Positions 23,181 to 34,768 of a stretch of 64,000 nucleotides of DNA are shown here, in pieces; the first letter of the stretch is position 1, and every line of letters starts with the position of its first letter. Source of the stretch: Punica granatum (lineage: Eukaryota; Streptophyta; Magnoliopsida; Myrtales; Lythraceae). The notes beneath the pieces are model-generated. The model did no database searches and was not told the origin of the DNA. It saw only the letters and a list, made by a program, of their open reading frames with translations. The stretch spans positions 1 to 64,000 of the forward strand of contig NW_022204153.1 of the NCBI RefSeq assembly GCF_007655135.1, written 5' to 3'. The translations under genes and the position numbers were made by a program.

Positions 23181-26100
23181 GCAGTAAATGCGGACACGAA
23201 GTCCGGGACCCGAAGTCCCTAAAGCAGTAAATGCTAGGCCGAAGCCCGTGGAAAGCAGTAAATGCGGACACGAAGTCCGGGACCCGAAGTCCCTAAAGCA
23301 GTAAATGCTAGGCCGAAGCCCGTGGAAAGCAGTAAATGCGGACACGAAGTCCGGGGACCCGAAGTCCCTAAAGCAGTAAATGCTAGGCCGAAGCCCGTGG
23401 AAAGCAGTAAATGCGGACACGAAGTCCGGGGACCCGAAGTCCCTAAAGCAGTAAATGCTAGGCCGAAGCCCGTGGAAAGCAGTAAATGCGGACACGAAGT
23501 CCGGGGACCCGAAGTCCCTAAAGCAGTAAATGCTAGGCCGAAGCCCGTGGAAAGCAGTAAATGCGGACACGAAGTCCGGGGACCCGAAGTCCCTAAAGCA
23601 GTAAATGCTAGGCCGAAGCCCGTGGAAAGCAGTAAATGCGGACACGAAGTCCGGGGACCCGAAGTCCCTAAAGCAGTAAATGCTAGGCCGAAGCCCGTGG
23701 AAAGCAGTAAATGCGGACACGAAGTCCGGGGACCCGAAGTCCCTAAAGCAGTAAATGCTAGGCCGAAGCCCGTGGAAAGCAGTAAATGCGGACACGAAGT
23801 CCGGGGACCCGAAGTCCCTAAAGCAGTAAATGCTAGGCCGAAGCCCGTGGAAAGCAGTAAATGCGGACACGAAGTCCGGGACCCGAAGTCCCTAAAGCAG
23901 TAAATGCTAGGCCGAAGCCCGTGGAAAGCAGTAAATGCGGACACGAAGTCCGGGGACCCGAAGTCCCTAAAGCAGTAAATGCTAGGCCGAAGCCCGTGGA
24001 AAGCAGTAAATGCGGACACGAAGTCCGGGGACCCGAAGTCCCTAAAGCAGTAAATGCTAGGCCGAAGCCCGTGGAAAGCAGTAAATGCGGACACGAAGTC
24101 CGGGGACCCGAAGTCCCTAAAGCAGTAAATGCTAGGCCGAAGCCCGTGGAAAGCAGTAAATGCGGACACGAAGTCCGGGGACCCGAAGTCCCTAAAGCAG
24201 TAAATGCTAGGCCGAAGCCCGTGGAAAGCAGTAAATGCGGACACGAAGTCCGGGGACCCGAAGTCCCTAAAGCAGTAAATGCTAGGCCGAAGCCCGTGGA
24301 AAGCAGTAAATGCGGACACGAAGTCCGGGGACCCGAAGTCCCTAAAGCAGTAAATGCTAGGCCGAAGCCCGTGGAAAGCAGTAAATGCGGACACGAAGTC
24401 CGGGACCCGAAGTCCCTAAAGCAGTAAATGCTAGGCCGAAGCCCGTGGAAAGCAGTAAATGCGGACACGAAGTCCGGGACCCGAAGTCCCTAAAGCAGTA
24501 AATGCTAGGCCGAAGCCCGTGGAAAGCAGTAAATGCGGACACGAAGTCCGGGACCCGAAGTCCCTAAAGCAGTAAATGCTAGGCCGAAGCCCGTGGAAAG
24601 CAGTAAATGCGGACACGAAGTCCGGGGACCCGAAGTCCCTAAAGCAGTAAATGCTAGGCCGAAGCCCGTGGAAAGCAGTAAATGCGGACACGAAGTCCGG
24701 GACCCGAAGTCCCTAAAGCAGTAAATGCTAGGCCGAAGCCCGTGGAAAGCAGTAAATGCGGACACGAAGTCCGGGGACCCGAAGTCCCTAAAGCAGTAAA
24801 TGCTAGGCCGAAGCCCGTGGAAAGCAGTAAATGCGGACACGAAGTCCGGGACCCGAAGTCCCTAAAGCAGTAAATGCTAGGCCGAAGCCCGTGGAAAGCA
24901 GTAAATGCGGACACGAAGTCCGGGGACCCGAAGTCCCTAAAGCAGTAAATGCTAGGCCGAAGCCCGTGGAAAGCAGTAAATGCGGACACGAAGTCCGGGA
25001 CCCGAAGTCCCTAAAGCAGTAAATGCTAGGCCGAAGCCCGTGGAAAGCAGTAAATGCGGACACGAAGTCCGGGGACCCGAAGTCCCTAAAGCAGTAAATG
25101 CTAGGCCGAAGCCCGTGGAAAGCAGTAAATGCGGACACGAAGTCCGGGGACCCGAAGTCCCTAAAGCAGTAAATGCTAGGCCGAAGCCCGTGGAAAGCAG
25201 TAAATGCGGACACGAAGTCCGGGGACCCGAAGTCCCTAAAGCAGTAAATGCTAGGCCGAAGCCCGTGGAAAGCAGTAAATGCGGACACGAAGTCCGGGGA
25301 CCCGAAGTCCCTAAAGCAGTAAATGCTAGGCCGAAGCCCGTGGAAAGCAGTAAATGCGGACACGAAGTCCGGGACCCGAAGTCCCTAAAGCAGTAAATGC
25401 TAGGCCGAAGCCCGTGGAAAGCAGTAAATGCGGACACGAAGTCCGGGGACCCGAAGTCCCTAAAGCAGTAAATGCTAGGCCGAAGCCCGTGGAAAGCAGT
25501 AAATGCGGACACGAAGTCCGGGGACCCGAAGTCCCTAAAGCAGTAAATGCTAGGCCGAAGCCCGTGGAAAGCAGTAAATGCGGACACGAAGTCCGGGACC
25601 CGAAGTCCCTAAAGCAGTAAATGCTAGGCCGAAGCCCGTGGAAAGCAGTAAATGCGGACACGAAGTCCGGGACCCGAAGTCCCTAAAGCAGTAAATGCTA
25701 GGCCGAAGCCCGTGGAAAGCAGTAAATGCGGACACGAAGTCCGGGACCCGAAGTCCCTAAAGCAGTAAATGCTAGGCCGAAGCCCGTGGAAAGCAGTAAA
25801 TGCGGACACGAAGTCCGGGACCCGAAGTCCCTAAAGCAGTAAATGCTAGGCCGAAGCCCGTGGAAAGCAGTAAATGCGGACACGAAGTCCGGGACCCGAA
25901 GTCCCTAAAGCAGTAAATGCTAGGCCGAAGCCCGTGGAAAGCAGTAAATGCGGACACGAAGTCCGGGGACCCGAAGTCCCTAAAGCAGTAAATGCTAGGC
26001 CGAAGCCCGTGGAAAGCAGTAAATGCGGACACGAAGTCCGGGACCCGAAGTCCCTAAAGCAGTAAATGCTAGGCCGAAGCCCGTGGAAAGCAGTAAATGC

Positions 26101-29100
26101 GGACACGAAGTCCGGGGACCCGAAGTCCCTAAAGCAGTAAATGCTAGGCCGAAGCCCGTGGAAAGCAGTAAATGCGGACACGAAGTCCGGGACCCGAAGT
26201 CCCTAAAGCAGTAAATGCTAGGCCGAAGCCCGTGGAAAGCAGTAAATGCGGACACGAAGTCCGGGGACCCGAAGTCCCTAAAGCAGTAAATGCTAGGCCG
26301 AAGCCCGTGGAAAGCAGTAAATGCGGACACGAAGTCCGGGACCCGAAGTCCCTAAAGCAGTAAATGCTAGGCCGAAGCCCGTGGAAAGCAGTAAATGCGG
26401 ACACGAAGTCCGGGACCCGAAGTCCCTAAAGCAGTAAATGCTAGGCCGAAGCCCGTGGAAAGCAGTAAATGCGGACACGAAGTCCGGGGACCCGAAGTCC
26501 CTAAAGCAGTAAATGCTAGGCCGAAGCCCGTGGAAAGCAGTAAATGCGGACACGAAGTCCGGGGACCCGAAGTCCCTAAAGCAGTAAATGCTAGGCCGAA
26601 GCCCGTGGAAAGCAGTAAATGCGGACACGAAGTCCGGGACCCGAAGTCCCTAAAGCAGTAAATGCTAGGCCGAAGCCCGTGGAAAGCAGTAAATGCGGAC
26701 ACGAAGTCCGGGGACCCGAAGTCCCTAAAGCAGTAAATGCTAGGCCGAAGCCCGTGGAAAGCAGTAAATGCGGACACGAAGTCCGGGGACCCGAAGTCCC
26801 TAAAGCAGTAAATGCTAGGCCGAAGCCCGTGGAAAGCAGTAAATGCGGACACGAAGTCCGGGACCCGAAGTCCCTAAAGCAGTAAATGCTAGGCCGAAGC
26901 CCGTGGAAAGCAGTAAATGCGGACACGAAGTCCGGGGACCCGAAGTCCCTAAAGCAGTAAATGCTAGGCCGAAGCCCGTGGAAAGCAGTAAATGCGGACA
27001 CGAAGTCCGGGGACCCGAAGTCCCTAAAGCAGTAAATGCTAGGCCGAAGCCCGTGGAAAGCAGTAAATGCGGACACGAAGTCCGGGGACCCGAAGTCCCT
27101 AAAGCAGTAAATGCTAGGCCGAAGCCCGTGGAAAGCAGTAAATGCGGACACGAAGTCCGGGACCCGAAGTCCCTAAAGCAGTAAATGCTAGGCCGAAGCC
27201 CGTGGAAAGCAGTAAATGCGGACACGAAGTCCGGGGACCCGAAGTCCCTAAAGCAGTAAATGCTAGGCCGAAGCCCGTGGAAAGCAGTAAATGCGGACAC
27301 GAAGTCCGGGGACCCGAAGTCCCTAAAGCAGTAAATGCTAGGCCGAAGCCCGTGGAAAGCAGTAAATGCGGACACGAAGTCCGGGGACCCGAAGTCCCTA
27401 AAGCAGTAAATGCTAGGCCGAAGCCCGTGGAAAGCAGTAAATGCGGACACGAAGTCCGGGACCCGAAGTCCCTAAAGCAGTAAATGCTAGGCCGAAGCCC
27501 GTGGAAAGCAGTAAATGCGGACACGAAGTCCGGGACCCGAAGTCCCTAAAGCAGTAAATGCTAGGCCGAAGCCCGTGGAAAGCAGTAAATGCGGACACGA
27601 AGTCCGGGGACCCGAAGTCCCTAAAGCAGTAAATGCTAGGCCGAAGCCCGTGGAAAGCAGTAAATGCGGACACGAAGTCCGGGGACCCGAAGTCCCTAAA
27701 GCAGTAAATGCTAGGCCGAAGCCCGTGGAAAGCAGTAAATGCGGACACGAAGTCCGGGGACCCGAAGTCCCTAAAGCAGTAAATGCTAGGCCGAAGCCCG
27801 TGGAAAGCAGTAAATGCGGACACGAAGTCCGGGACCCGAAGTCCCTAAAGCAGTAAATGCTAGGCCGAAGCCCGTGGAAAGCAGTAAATGCGGACACGAA
27901 GTCCGGGGACCCGAAGTCCCTAAAGCAGTAAATGCTAGGCCGAAGCCCGTGGAAAGCAGTAAATGCGGACACGAAGTCCGGGGACCCGAAGTCCCTAAAG
28001 CAGTAAATGCTAGGCCGAAGCCCGTGGAAAGCAGTAAATGCGGACACGAAGTCCGGGACCCGAAGTCCCTAAAGCAGTAAATGCTAGGCCGAAGCCCGTG
28101 GAAAGCAGTAAATGCGGACACGAAGTCCGGGACCCGAAGTCCCTAAAGCAGTAAATGCTAGGCCGAAGCCCGTGGAAAGCAGTAAATGCGGACACGAAGT
28201 CCGGGGACCCGAAGTCCCTAAAGCAGTAAATGCTAGGCCGAAGCCCGTGGAAAGCAGTAAATGCGGACACGAAGTCCGGGACCCGAAGTCCCTAAAGCAG
28301 TAAATGCTAGGCCGAAGCCCGTGGAAAGCAGTAAATGCGGACACGAAGTCCGGGGACCCGAAGTCCCTAAAGCAGTAAATGCTAGGCCGAAGCCCGTGGA
28401 AAGCAGTAAATGCGGACACGAAGTCCGGGGACCCGAAGTCCCTAAAGCAGTAAATGCTAGGCCGAAGCCCGTGGAAAGCAGTAAATGCGGACACGAAGTC
28501 CGGGGACCCGAAGTCCCTAAAGCAGTAAATGCTAGGCCGAAGCCCGTGGAAAGCAGTAAATGCGGACACGAAGTCCGGGGACCCGAAGTCCCTAAAGCAG
28601 TAAATGCTAGGCCGAAGCCCGTGGAAAGCAGTAAATGCGGACACGAAGTCCGGGGACCCGAAGTCCCTAAAGCAGTAAATGCTAGGCCGAAGCCCGTGGA
28701 AAGCAGTAAATGCGGACACGAAGTCCGGGGACCCGAAGTCCCTAAAGCAGTAAATGCTAGGCCGAAGCCCGTGGAAAGCAGTAAATGCGGACACGAAGTC
28801 CGGGGACCCGAAGTCCCTAAAGCAGTAAATGCTAGGCCGAAGCCCGTGGAAAGCAGTAAATGCGGACACGAAGTCCGGGGACCCGAAGTCCCTAAAGCAG
28901 TAAATGCTAGGCCGAAGCCCGTGGAAAGCAGTAAATGCGGACACGAAGTCCGGGACCCGAAGTCCCTAAAGCAGTAAATGCTAGGCCGAAGCCCGTGGAA
29001 AGCAGTAAATGCGGACACGAAGTCCGGGACCCGAAGTCCCTAAAGCAGTAAATGCTAGGCCGAAGCCCGTGGAAAGCAGTAAATGCGGACACGAAGTCCG

Positions 29101-30939
29101 GGACCCGAAGTCCCTAAAGCAGTAAATGCTAGGCCGAAGCCCGTGGAAAGCAGTAAATGCGGACACGAAGTCCGGGACCCGAAGTCCCTAAAGCAGTAAA
29201 TGCTAGGCCGAAGCCCGTGGAAAGCAGTAAATGCGGACACGAAGTCCGGGGACCCGAAGTCCCTAAAGCAGTAAATGCTAGGCCGAAGCCCGTGGAAAGC
29301 AGTAAATGCGGACACGAAGTCCGGGGACCCGAAGTCCCTAAAGCAGTAAATGCTAGGCCGAAGCCCGTGGAAAGCAGTAAATGCGGACACGAAGTCCGGG
29401 GACCCGAAGTCCCTAAAGCAGTAAATGCTAGGCCGAAGCCCGTGGAAAGCAGTAAATGCGGACACGAAGTCCGGGACCCGAAGTCCCTAAAGCAGTAAAT
29501 GCTAGGCCGAAGCCCGTGGAAAGCAGTAAATGCGGACACGAAGTCCGGGGACCCGAAGTCCCTAAAGCAGTAAATGCTAGGCCGAAGCCCGTGGAAAGCA
29601 GTAAATGCGGACACGAAGTCCGGGGACCCGAAGTCCCTAAAGCAGTAAATGCTAGGCCGAAGCCCGTGGAAAGCAGTAAATGCGGACACGAAGTCCGGGG
29701 ACCCGAAGTCCCTAAAGCAGTAAATGCTAGGCCGAAGCCCGTGGAAAGCAGTAAATGCGGACACGAAGTCCGGGACCCGAAGTCCCTAAAGCAGTAAATG
29801 CTAGGCCGAAGCCCGTGGAAAGCAGTAAATGCGGACACGAAGTCCGGGGACCCGAAGTCCCTAAAGCAGTAAATGCTAGGCCGAAGCCCGTGGAAAGCAG
29901 TAAATGCGGACACGAAGTCCGGGACCCGAAGTCCCTAAAGCAGTAAATGCTAGGCCGAAGCCCGTGGAAAGCAGTAAATGCGGACACGAAGTCCGGGACC
30001 CGAAGTCCCTAAAGCAGTAAATGCTAGGCCGAAGCCCGTGGAAAGCAGTAAATGCGGACACGAAGTCCGGGGACCCGAAGTCCCTAAAGCAGTAAATGCT
30101 AGGCCGAAGCCCGTGGAAAGCAGTAAATGCGGACACGAAGTCCGGGACCCGAAGTCCCTAAAGCAGTAAATGCTAGGCCGAAGCCCGTGGAAAGCAGTAA
30201 ATGCGGACACGAAGTCCGGGGACCCGAAGTCCCTAAAGCAGTAAATGCTAGGCCGAAGCCCGTGGAAAGCAGTAAATGCGGACACGAAGTCCGGGACCCG
30301 AAGTCCCTAAAGCAGTAAATGCTAGGCCGAAGCCCGTGGAAAGCAGTAAATGCGGACACGAAGTCCGGGGACCCGAAGTCCCTAAAGCAGTAAATGCTAG
30401 GCCGAAGCCCGTGGAAAGCAGTAAATGCGGACACGAAGTCCGGGACCCGAAGTCCCTAAAGCAGTAAATGCTAGGCCGAAGCCCGTGGAAAGCAGTAAAT
30501 GCGGACACGAAGTCCGGGACCCGAAGTCCCTAAAGCAGTAAATGCTAGGCCGAAGCCCGTGGAAAGCAGTAAATGCGGACACGAAGTCCGGGGACCCGAA
30601 GTCCCTAAAGCAGTAAATGCTAGGCCGAAGCCCGTGGAAAGCAGTAAATGCGGACACGAAGTCCGGGGACCCGAAGTCCCTAAAGCAGTAAATGCTAGGC
30701 CGAAGCCCGTGGAAAGCAGTAAATGCGGACACGAAGTCCGGGACCCGAAGTCCCTAAAGCAGTAAATGCTAGGCCGAAGCCCGTGGAAAGCAGTAAATGC
30801 GGACACGAAGTCCGGGGACCCGAAGTCCCTAAAGCAGTAAATGCTAGGCCGAAGCCCGTGGAAAGCAGTAAATGCGGACACGAAGTCCGGGGACCCGAAG
30901 TCCCTAAAGCAGTAAATGCTAGGCCGAAGCCCGTGGAAA

Positions 30940-31003
30940 GCAGTAAATGTCCGGGGACCCGAAGTCCCTAAAGCAGTAAATGCTAGGCCGAAGCCCGTGG
31001 AAA
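30940..31003 (+). repeat. 64-bp monomer, 11-bp deletion in hairpin H1
   Basis: GCAGTAAATG joins directly to TCCGGGGACCC at 30,949/30,950. The missing bases CGGACACGAAG are the left arm, the loop and one base of the right arm of H1. H2, H3 and H4 are intact. Confidence 0.93.
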
Positions 31004-32419
31004 GCAGTAAATGCGGACACGAAGTCCGGGGACCCGAAGTCCCTAAAGCAGTAAATGCTAGGCCGAAGCCCGTGGAAAGCAGTAAATGCGGACACGAAGT
31101 CCGGGACCCGAAGTCCCTAAAGCAGTAAATGCTAGGCCGAAGCCCGTGGAAAGCAGTAAATGCGGACACGAAGTCCGGGACCCGAAGTCCCTAAAGCAGT
31201 AAATGCTAGGCCGAAGCCCGTGGAAAGCAGTAAATGCGGACACGAAGTCCGGGGACCCGAAGTCCCTAAAGCAGTAAATGCTAGGCCGAAGCCCGTGGAA
31301 AGCAGTAAATGCGGACACGAAGTCCGGGGACCCGAAGTCCCTAAAGCAGTAAATGCTAGGCCGAAGCCCGTGGAAAGCAGTAAATGCGGACACGAAGTCC
31401 GGGACCCGAAGTCCCTAAAGCAGTAAATGCTAGGCCGAAGCCCGTGGAAAGCAGTAAATGCGGACACGAAGTCCGGGACCCGAAGTCCCTAAAGCAGTAA
31501 ATGCTAGGCCGAAGCCCGTGGAAAGCAGTAAATGCGGACACGAAGTCCGGGGACCCGAAGTCCCTAAAGCAGTAAATGCTAGGCCGAAGCCCGTGGAAAG
31601 CAGTAAATGCGGACACGAAGTCCGGGGACCCGAAGTCCCTAAAGCAGTAAATGCTAGGCCGAAGCCCGTGGAAAGCAGTAAATGCGGACACGAAGTCCGG
31701 GGACCCGAAGTCCCTAAAGCAGTAAATGCTAGGCCGAAGCCCGTGGAAAGCAGTAAATGCGGACACGAAGTCCGGGGACCCGAAGTCCCTAAAGCAGTAA
31801 ATGCTAGGCCGAAGCCCGTGGAAAGCAGTAAATGCGGACACGAAGTCCGGGACCCGAAGTCCCTAAAGCAGTAAATGCTAGGCCGAAGCCCGTGGAAAGC
31901 AGTAAATGCGGACACGAAGTCCGGGGACCCGAAGTCCCTAAAGCAGTAAATGCTAGGCCGAAGCCCGTGGAAAGCAGTAAATGCGGACACGAAGTCCGGG
32001 ACCCGAAGTCCCTAAAGCAGTAAATGCTAGGCCGAAGCCCGTGGAAAGCAGTAAATGCGGACACGAAGTCCGGGGACCCGAAGTCCCTAAAGCAGTAAAT
32101 GCTAGGCCGAAGCCCGTGGAAAGCAGTAAATGCGGACACGAAGTCCGGGACCCGAAGTCCCTAAAGCAGTAAATGCTAGGCCGAAGCCCGTGGAAAGCAG
32201 TAAATGCGGACACGAAGTCCGGGGACCCGAAGTCCCTAAAGCAGTAAATGCTAGGCCGAAGCCCGTGGAAAGCAGTAAATGCGGACACGAAGTCCGGGAC
32301 CCGAAGTCCCTAAAGCAGTAAATGCTAGGCCGAAGCCCGTGGAAAGCAGTAAATGCGGACACGAAGTCCGGGACCCGAAGTCCCTAAAGCAGTAAATGCT
32401 AGGCCGAAGCCCGTGGAAA

Positions 32420-32482
32420 GCAGTAAATGCCGGGGACCCGAAGTCCCTAAAGCAGTAAATGCTAGGCCGAAGCCCGTGGAAA
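32420..32482 (+). repeat. 63-bp monomer, 12-bp deletion in hairpin H1
   Basis: GCAGTAAATGC joins to CGGGGACCCG at 32,430/32,431, removing GGACACGAAGTC (a one-base shift is equivalent). This again takes out H1 while leaving H2 intact. Its length differs from the 30,940 event, so the two deletions are independent. Confidence 0.93.
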
Positions 32483-34594
32483 GCAGTAAATGCGGACACG
32501 AAGTCCGGGACCCGAAGTCCCTAAAGCAGTAAATGCTAGGCCGAAGCCCGTGGAAAGCAGTAAATGCGGACACGAAGTCCGGGGACCCGAAGTCCCTAAA
32601 GCAGTAAATGCTAGGCCGAAGCCCGTGGAAAGCAGTAAATGCGGACACGAAGTCCGGGGACCCGAAGTCCCTAAAGCAGTAAATGCTAGGCCGAAGCCCG
32701 TGGAAAGCAGTAAATGCGGACACGAAGTCCGGGACCCGAAGTCCCTAAAGCAGTAAATGCTAGGCCGAAGCCCGTGGAAAGCAGTAAATGCGGACACGAA
32801 GTCCGGGGACCCGAAGTCCCTAAAGCAGTAAATGCTAGGCCGAAGCCCGTGGAAAGCAGTAAATGCGGACACGAAGTCCGGGGACCCGAAGTCCCTAAAG
32901 CAGTAAATGCTAGGCCGAAGCCCGTGGAAAGCAGTAAATGCGGACACGAAGTCCGGGACCCGAAGTCCCTAAAGCAGTAAATGCTAGGCCGAAGCCCGTG
33001 GAAAGCAGTAAATGCGGACACGAAGTCCGGGACCCGAAGTCCCTAAAGCAGTAAATGCTAGGCCGAAGCCCGTGGAAAGCAGTAAATGCGGACACGAAGT
33101 CCGGGGACCCGAAGTCCCTAAAGCAGTAAATGCTAGGCCGAAGCCCGTGGAAAGCAGTAAATGCGGACACGAAGTCCGGGGACCCGAAGTCCCTAAAGCA
33201 GTAAATGCTAGGCCGAAGCCCGTGGAAAGCAGTAAATGCGGACACGAAGTCCGGGACCCGAAGTCCCTAAAGCAGTAAATGCTAGGCCGAAGCCCGTGGA
33301 AAGCAGTAAATGCGGACACGAAGTCCGGGGACCCGAAGTCCCTAAAGCAGTAAATGCTAGGCCGAAGCCCGTGGAAAGCAGTAAATGCGGACACGAAGTC
33401 CGGGGACCCGAAGTCCCTAAAGCAGTAAATGCTAGGCCGAAGCCCGTGGAAAGCAGTAAATGCGGACACGAAGTCCGGGGACCCGAAGTCCCTAAAGCAG
33501 TAAATGCTAGGCCGAAGCCCGTGGAAAGCAGTAAATGCGGACACGAAGTCCGGGGACCCGAAGTCCCTAAAGCAGTAAATGCTAGGCCGAAGCCCGTGGA
33601 AAGCAGTAAATGCGGACACGAAGTCCGGGGACCCGAAGTCCCTAAAGCAGTAAATGCTAGGCCGAAGCCCGTGGAAAGCAGTAAATGCGGACACGAAGTC
33701 CGGGACCCGAAGTCCCTAAAGCAGTAAATGCTAGGCCGAAGCCCGTGGAAAGCAGTAAATGCGGACACGAAGTCCGGGGACCCGAAGTCCCTAAAGCAGT
33801 AAATGCTAGGCCGAAGCCCGTGGAAAGCAGTAAATGCGGACACGAAGTCCGGGGACCCGAAGTCCCTAAAGCAGTAAATGCTAGGCCGAAGCCCGTGGAA
33901 AGCAGTAAATGCGGACACGAAGTCCGGGGACCCGAAGTCCCTAAAGCAGTAAATGCTAGGCCGAAGCCCGTGGAAAGCAGTAAATGCGGACACGAAGTCC
34001 GGGGACCCGAAGTCCCTAAAGCAGTAAATGCTAGGCCGAAGCCCGTGGAAAGCAGTAAATGCGGACACGAAGTCCGGGGACCCGAAGTCCCTAAAGCAGT
34101 AAATGCTAGGCCGAAGCCCGTGGAAAGCAGTAAATGCGGACACGAAGTCCGGGGACCCGAAGTCCCTAAAGCAGTAAATGCTAGGCCGAAGCCCGTGGAA
34201 AGCAGTAAATGCGGACACGAAGTCCGGGACCCGAAGTCCCTAAAGCAGTAAATGCTAGGCCGAAGCCCGTGGAAAGCAGTAAATGCGGACACGAAGTCCG
34301 GGGACCCGAAGTCCCTAAAGCAGTAAATGCTAGGCCGAAGCCCGTGGAAAGCAGTAAATGCGGACACGAAGTCCGGGACCCGAAGTCCCTAAAGCAGTAA
34401 ATGCTAGGCCGAAGCCCGTGGAAAGCAGTAAATGCGGACACGAAGTCCGGGGACCCGAAGTCCCTAAAGCAGTAAATGCTAGGCCGAAGCCCGTGGAAAG
34501 CAGTAAATGCGGACACGAAGTCCGGGGACCCGAAGTCCCTAAAGCAGTAAATGCTAGGCCGAAGCCCGTGGAAAGCAGTAAATGCGGACACGAA

Positions 34595-34680
34595 GTCCGG
34601 TGACCCGAAGTCCCTAAAGCAGTAAATGCTAGGCCGAAGCCCGTGGAAAGCAGTAAATGCGGACACGAAGTCCGGTGACC
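34595..34680 (+). repeat. Two adjacent GGTGA variant monomers
   Basis: Two consecutive 75-bp units have T instead of the third G of GGGG (T at 34,601 and 34,676). They lie just left of the half-unit at 34,725. Within the core this substitution occurs only here. It is common in the first 15 kb and returns at 63,788 and 63,938. Confidence 0.92.
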
Positions 34681-34724
34681 CGAAGTCCCTAAAGCAGTAA
34701 ATGCTAGGCCGAAGCCCGTGGAAA

Positions 34725-34768
34725 GCAGTAAATGCGGACACGAAGTCCGGGGACCCGAAGTCCCTAAA
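34725..34768 (+). repeat. 44-bp half-monomer (second half missing)
   Basis: This unit is GCAGTAAATGCGG through GTCCCTAAA and is followed at 34,769 by a new GCAGTAAATGCGG. The 31-bp second half is absent. The breakpoints fit a deletion between the two 11-bp GCAGTAAATGC copies that start each half, which supports the two-half reading of the monomer. Confidence 0.94.
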
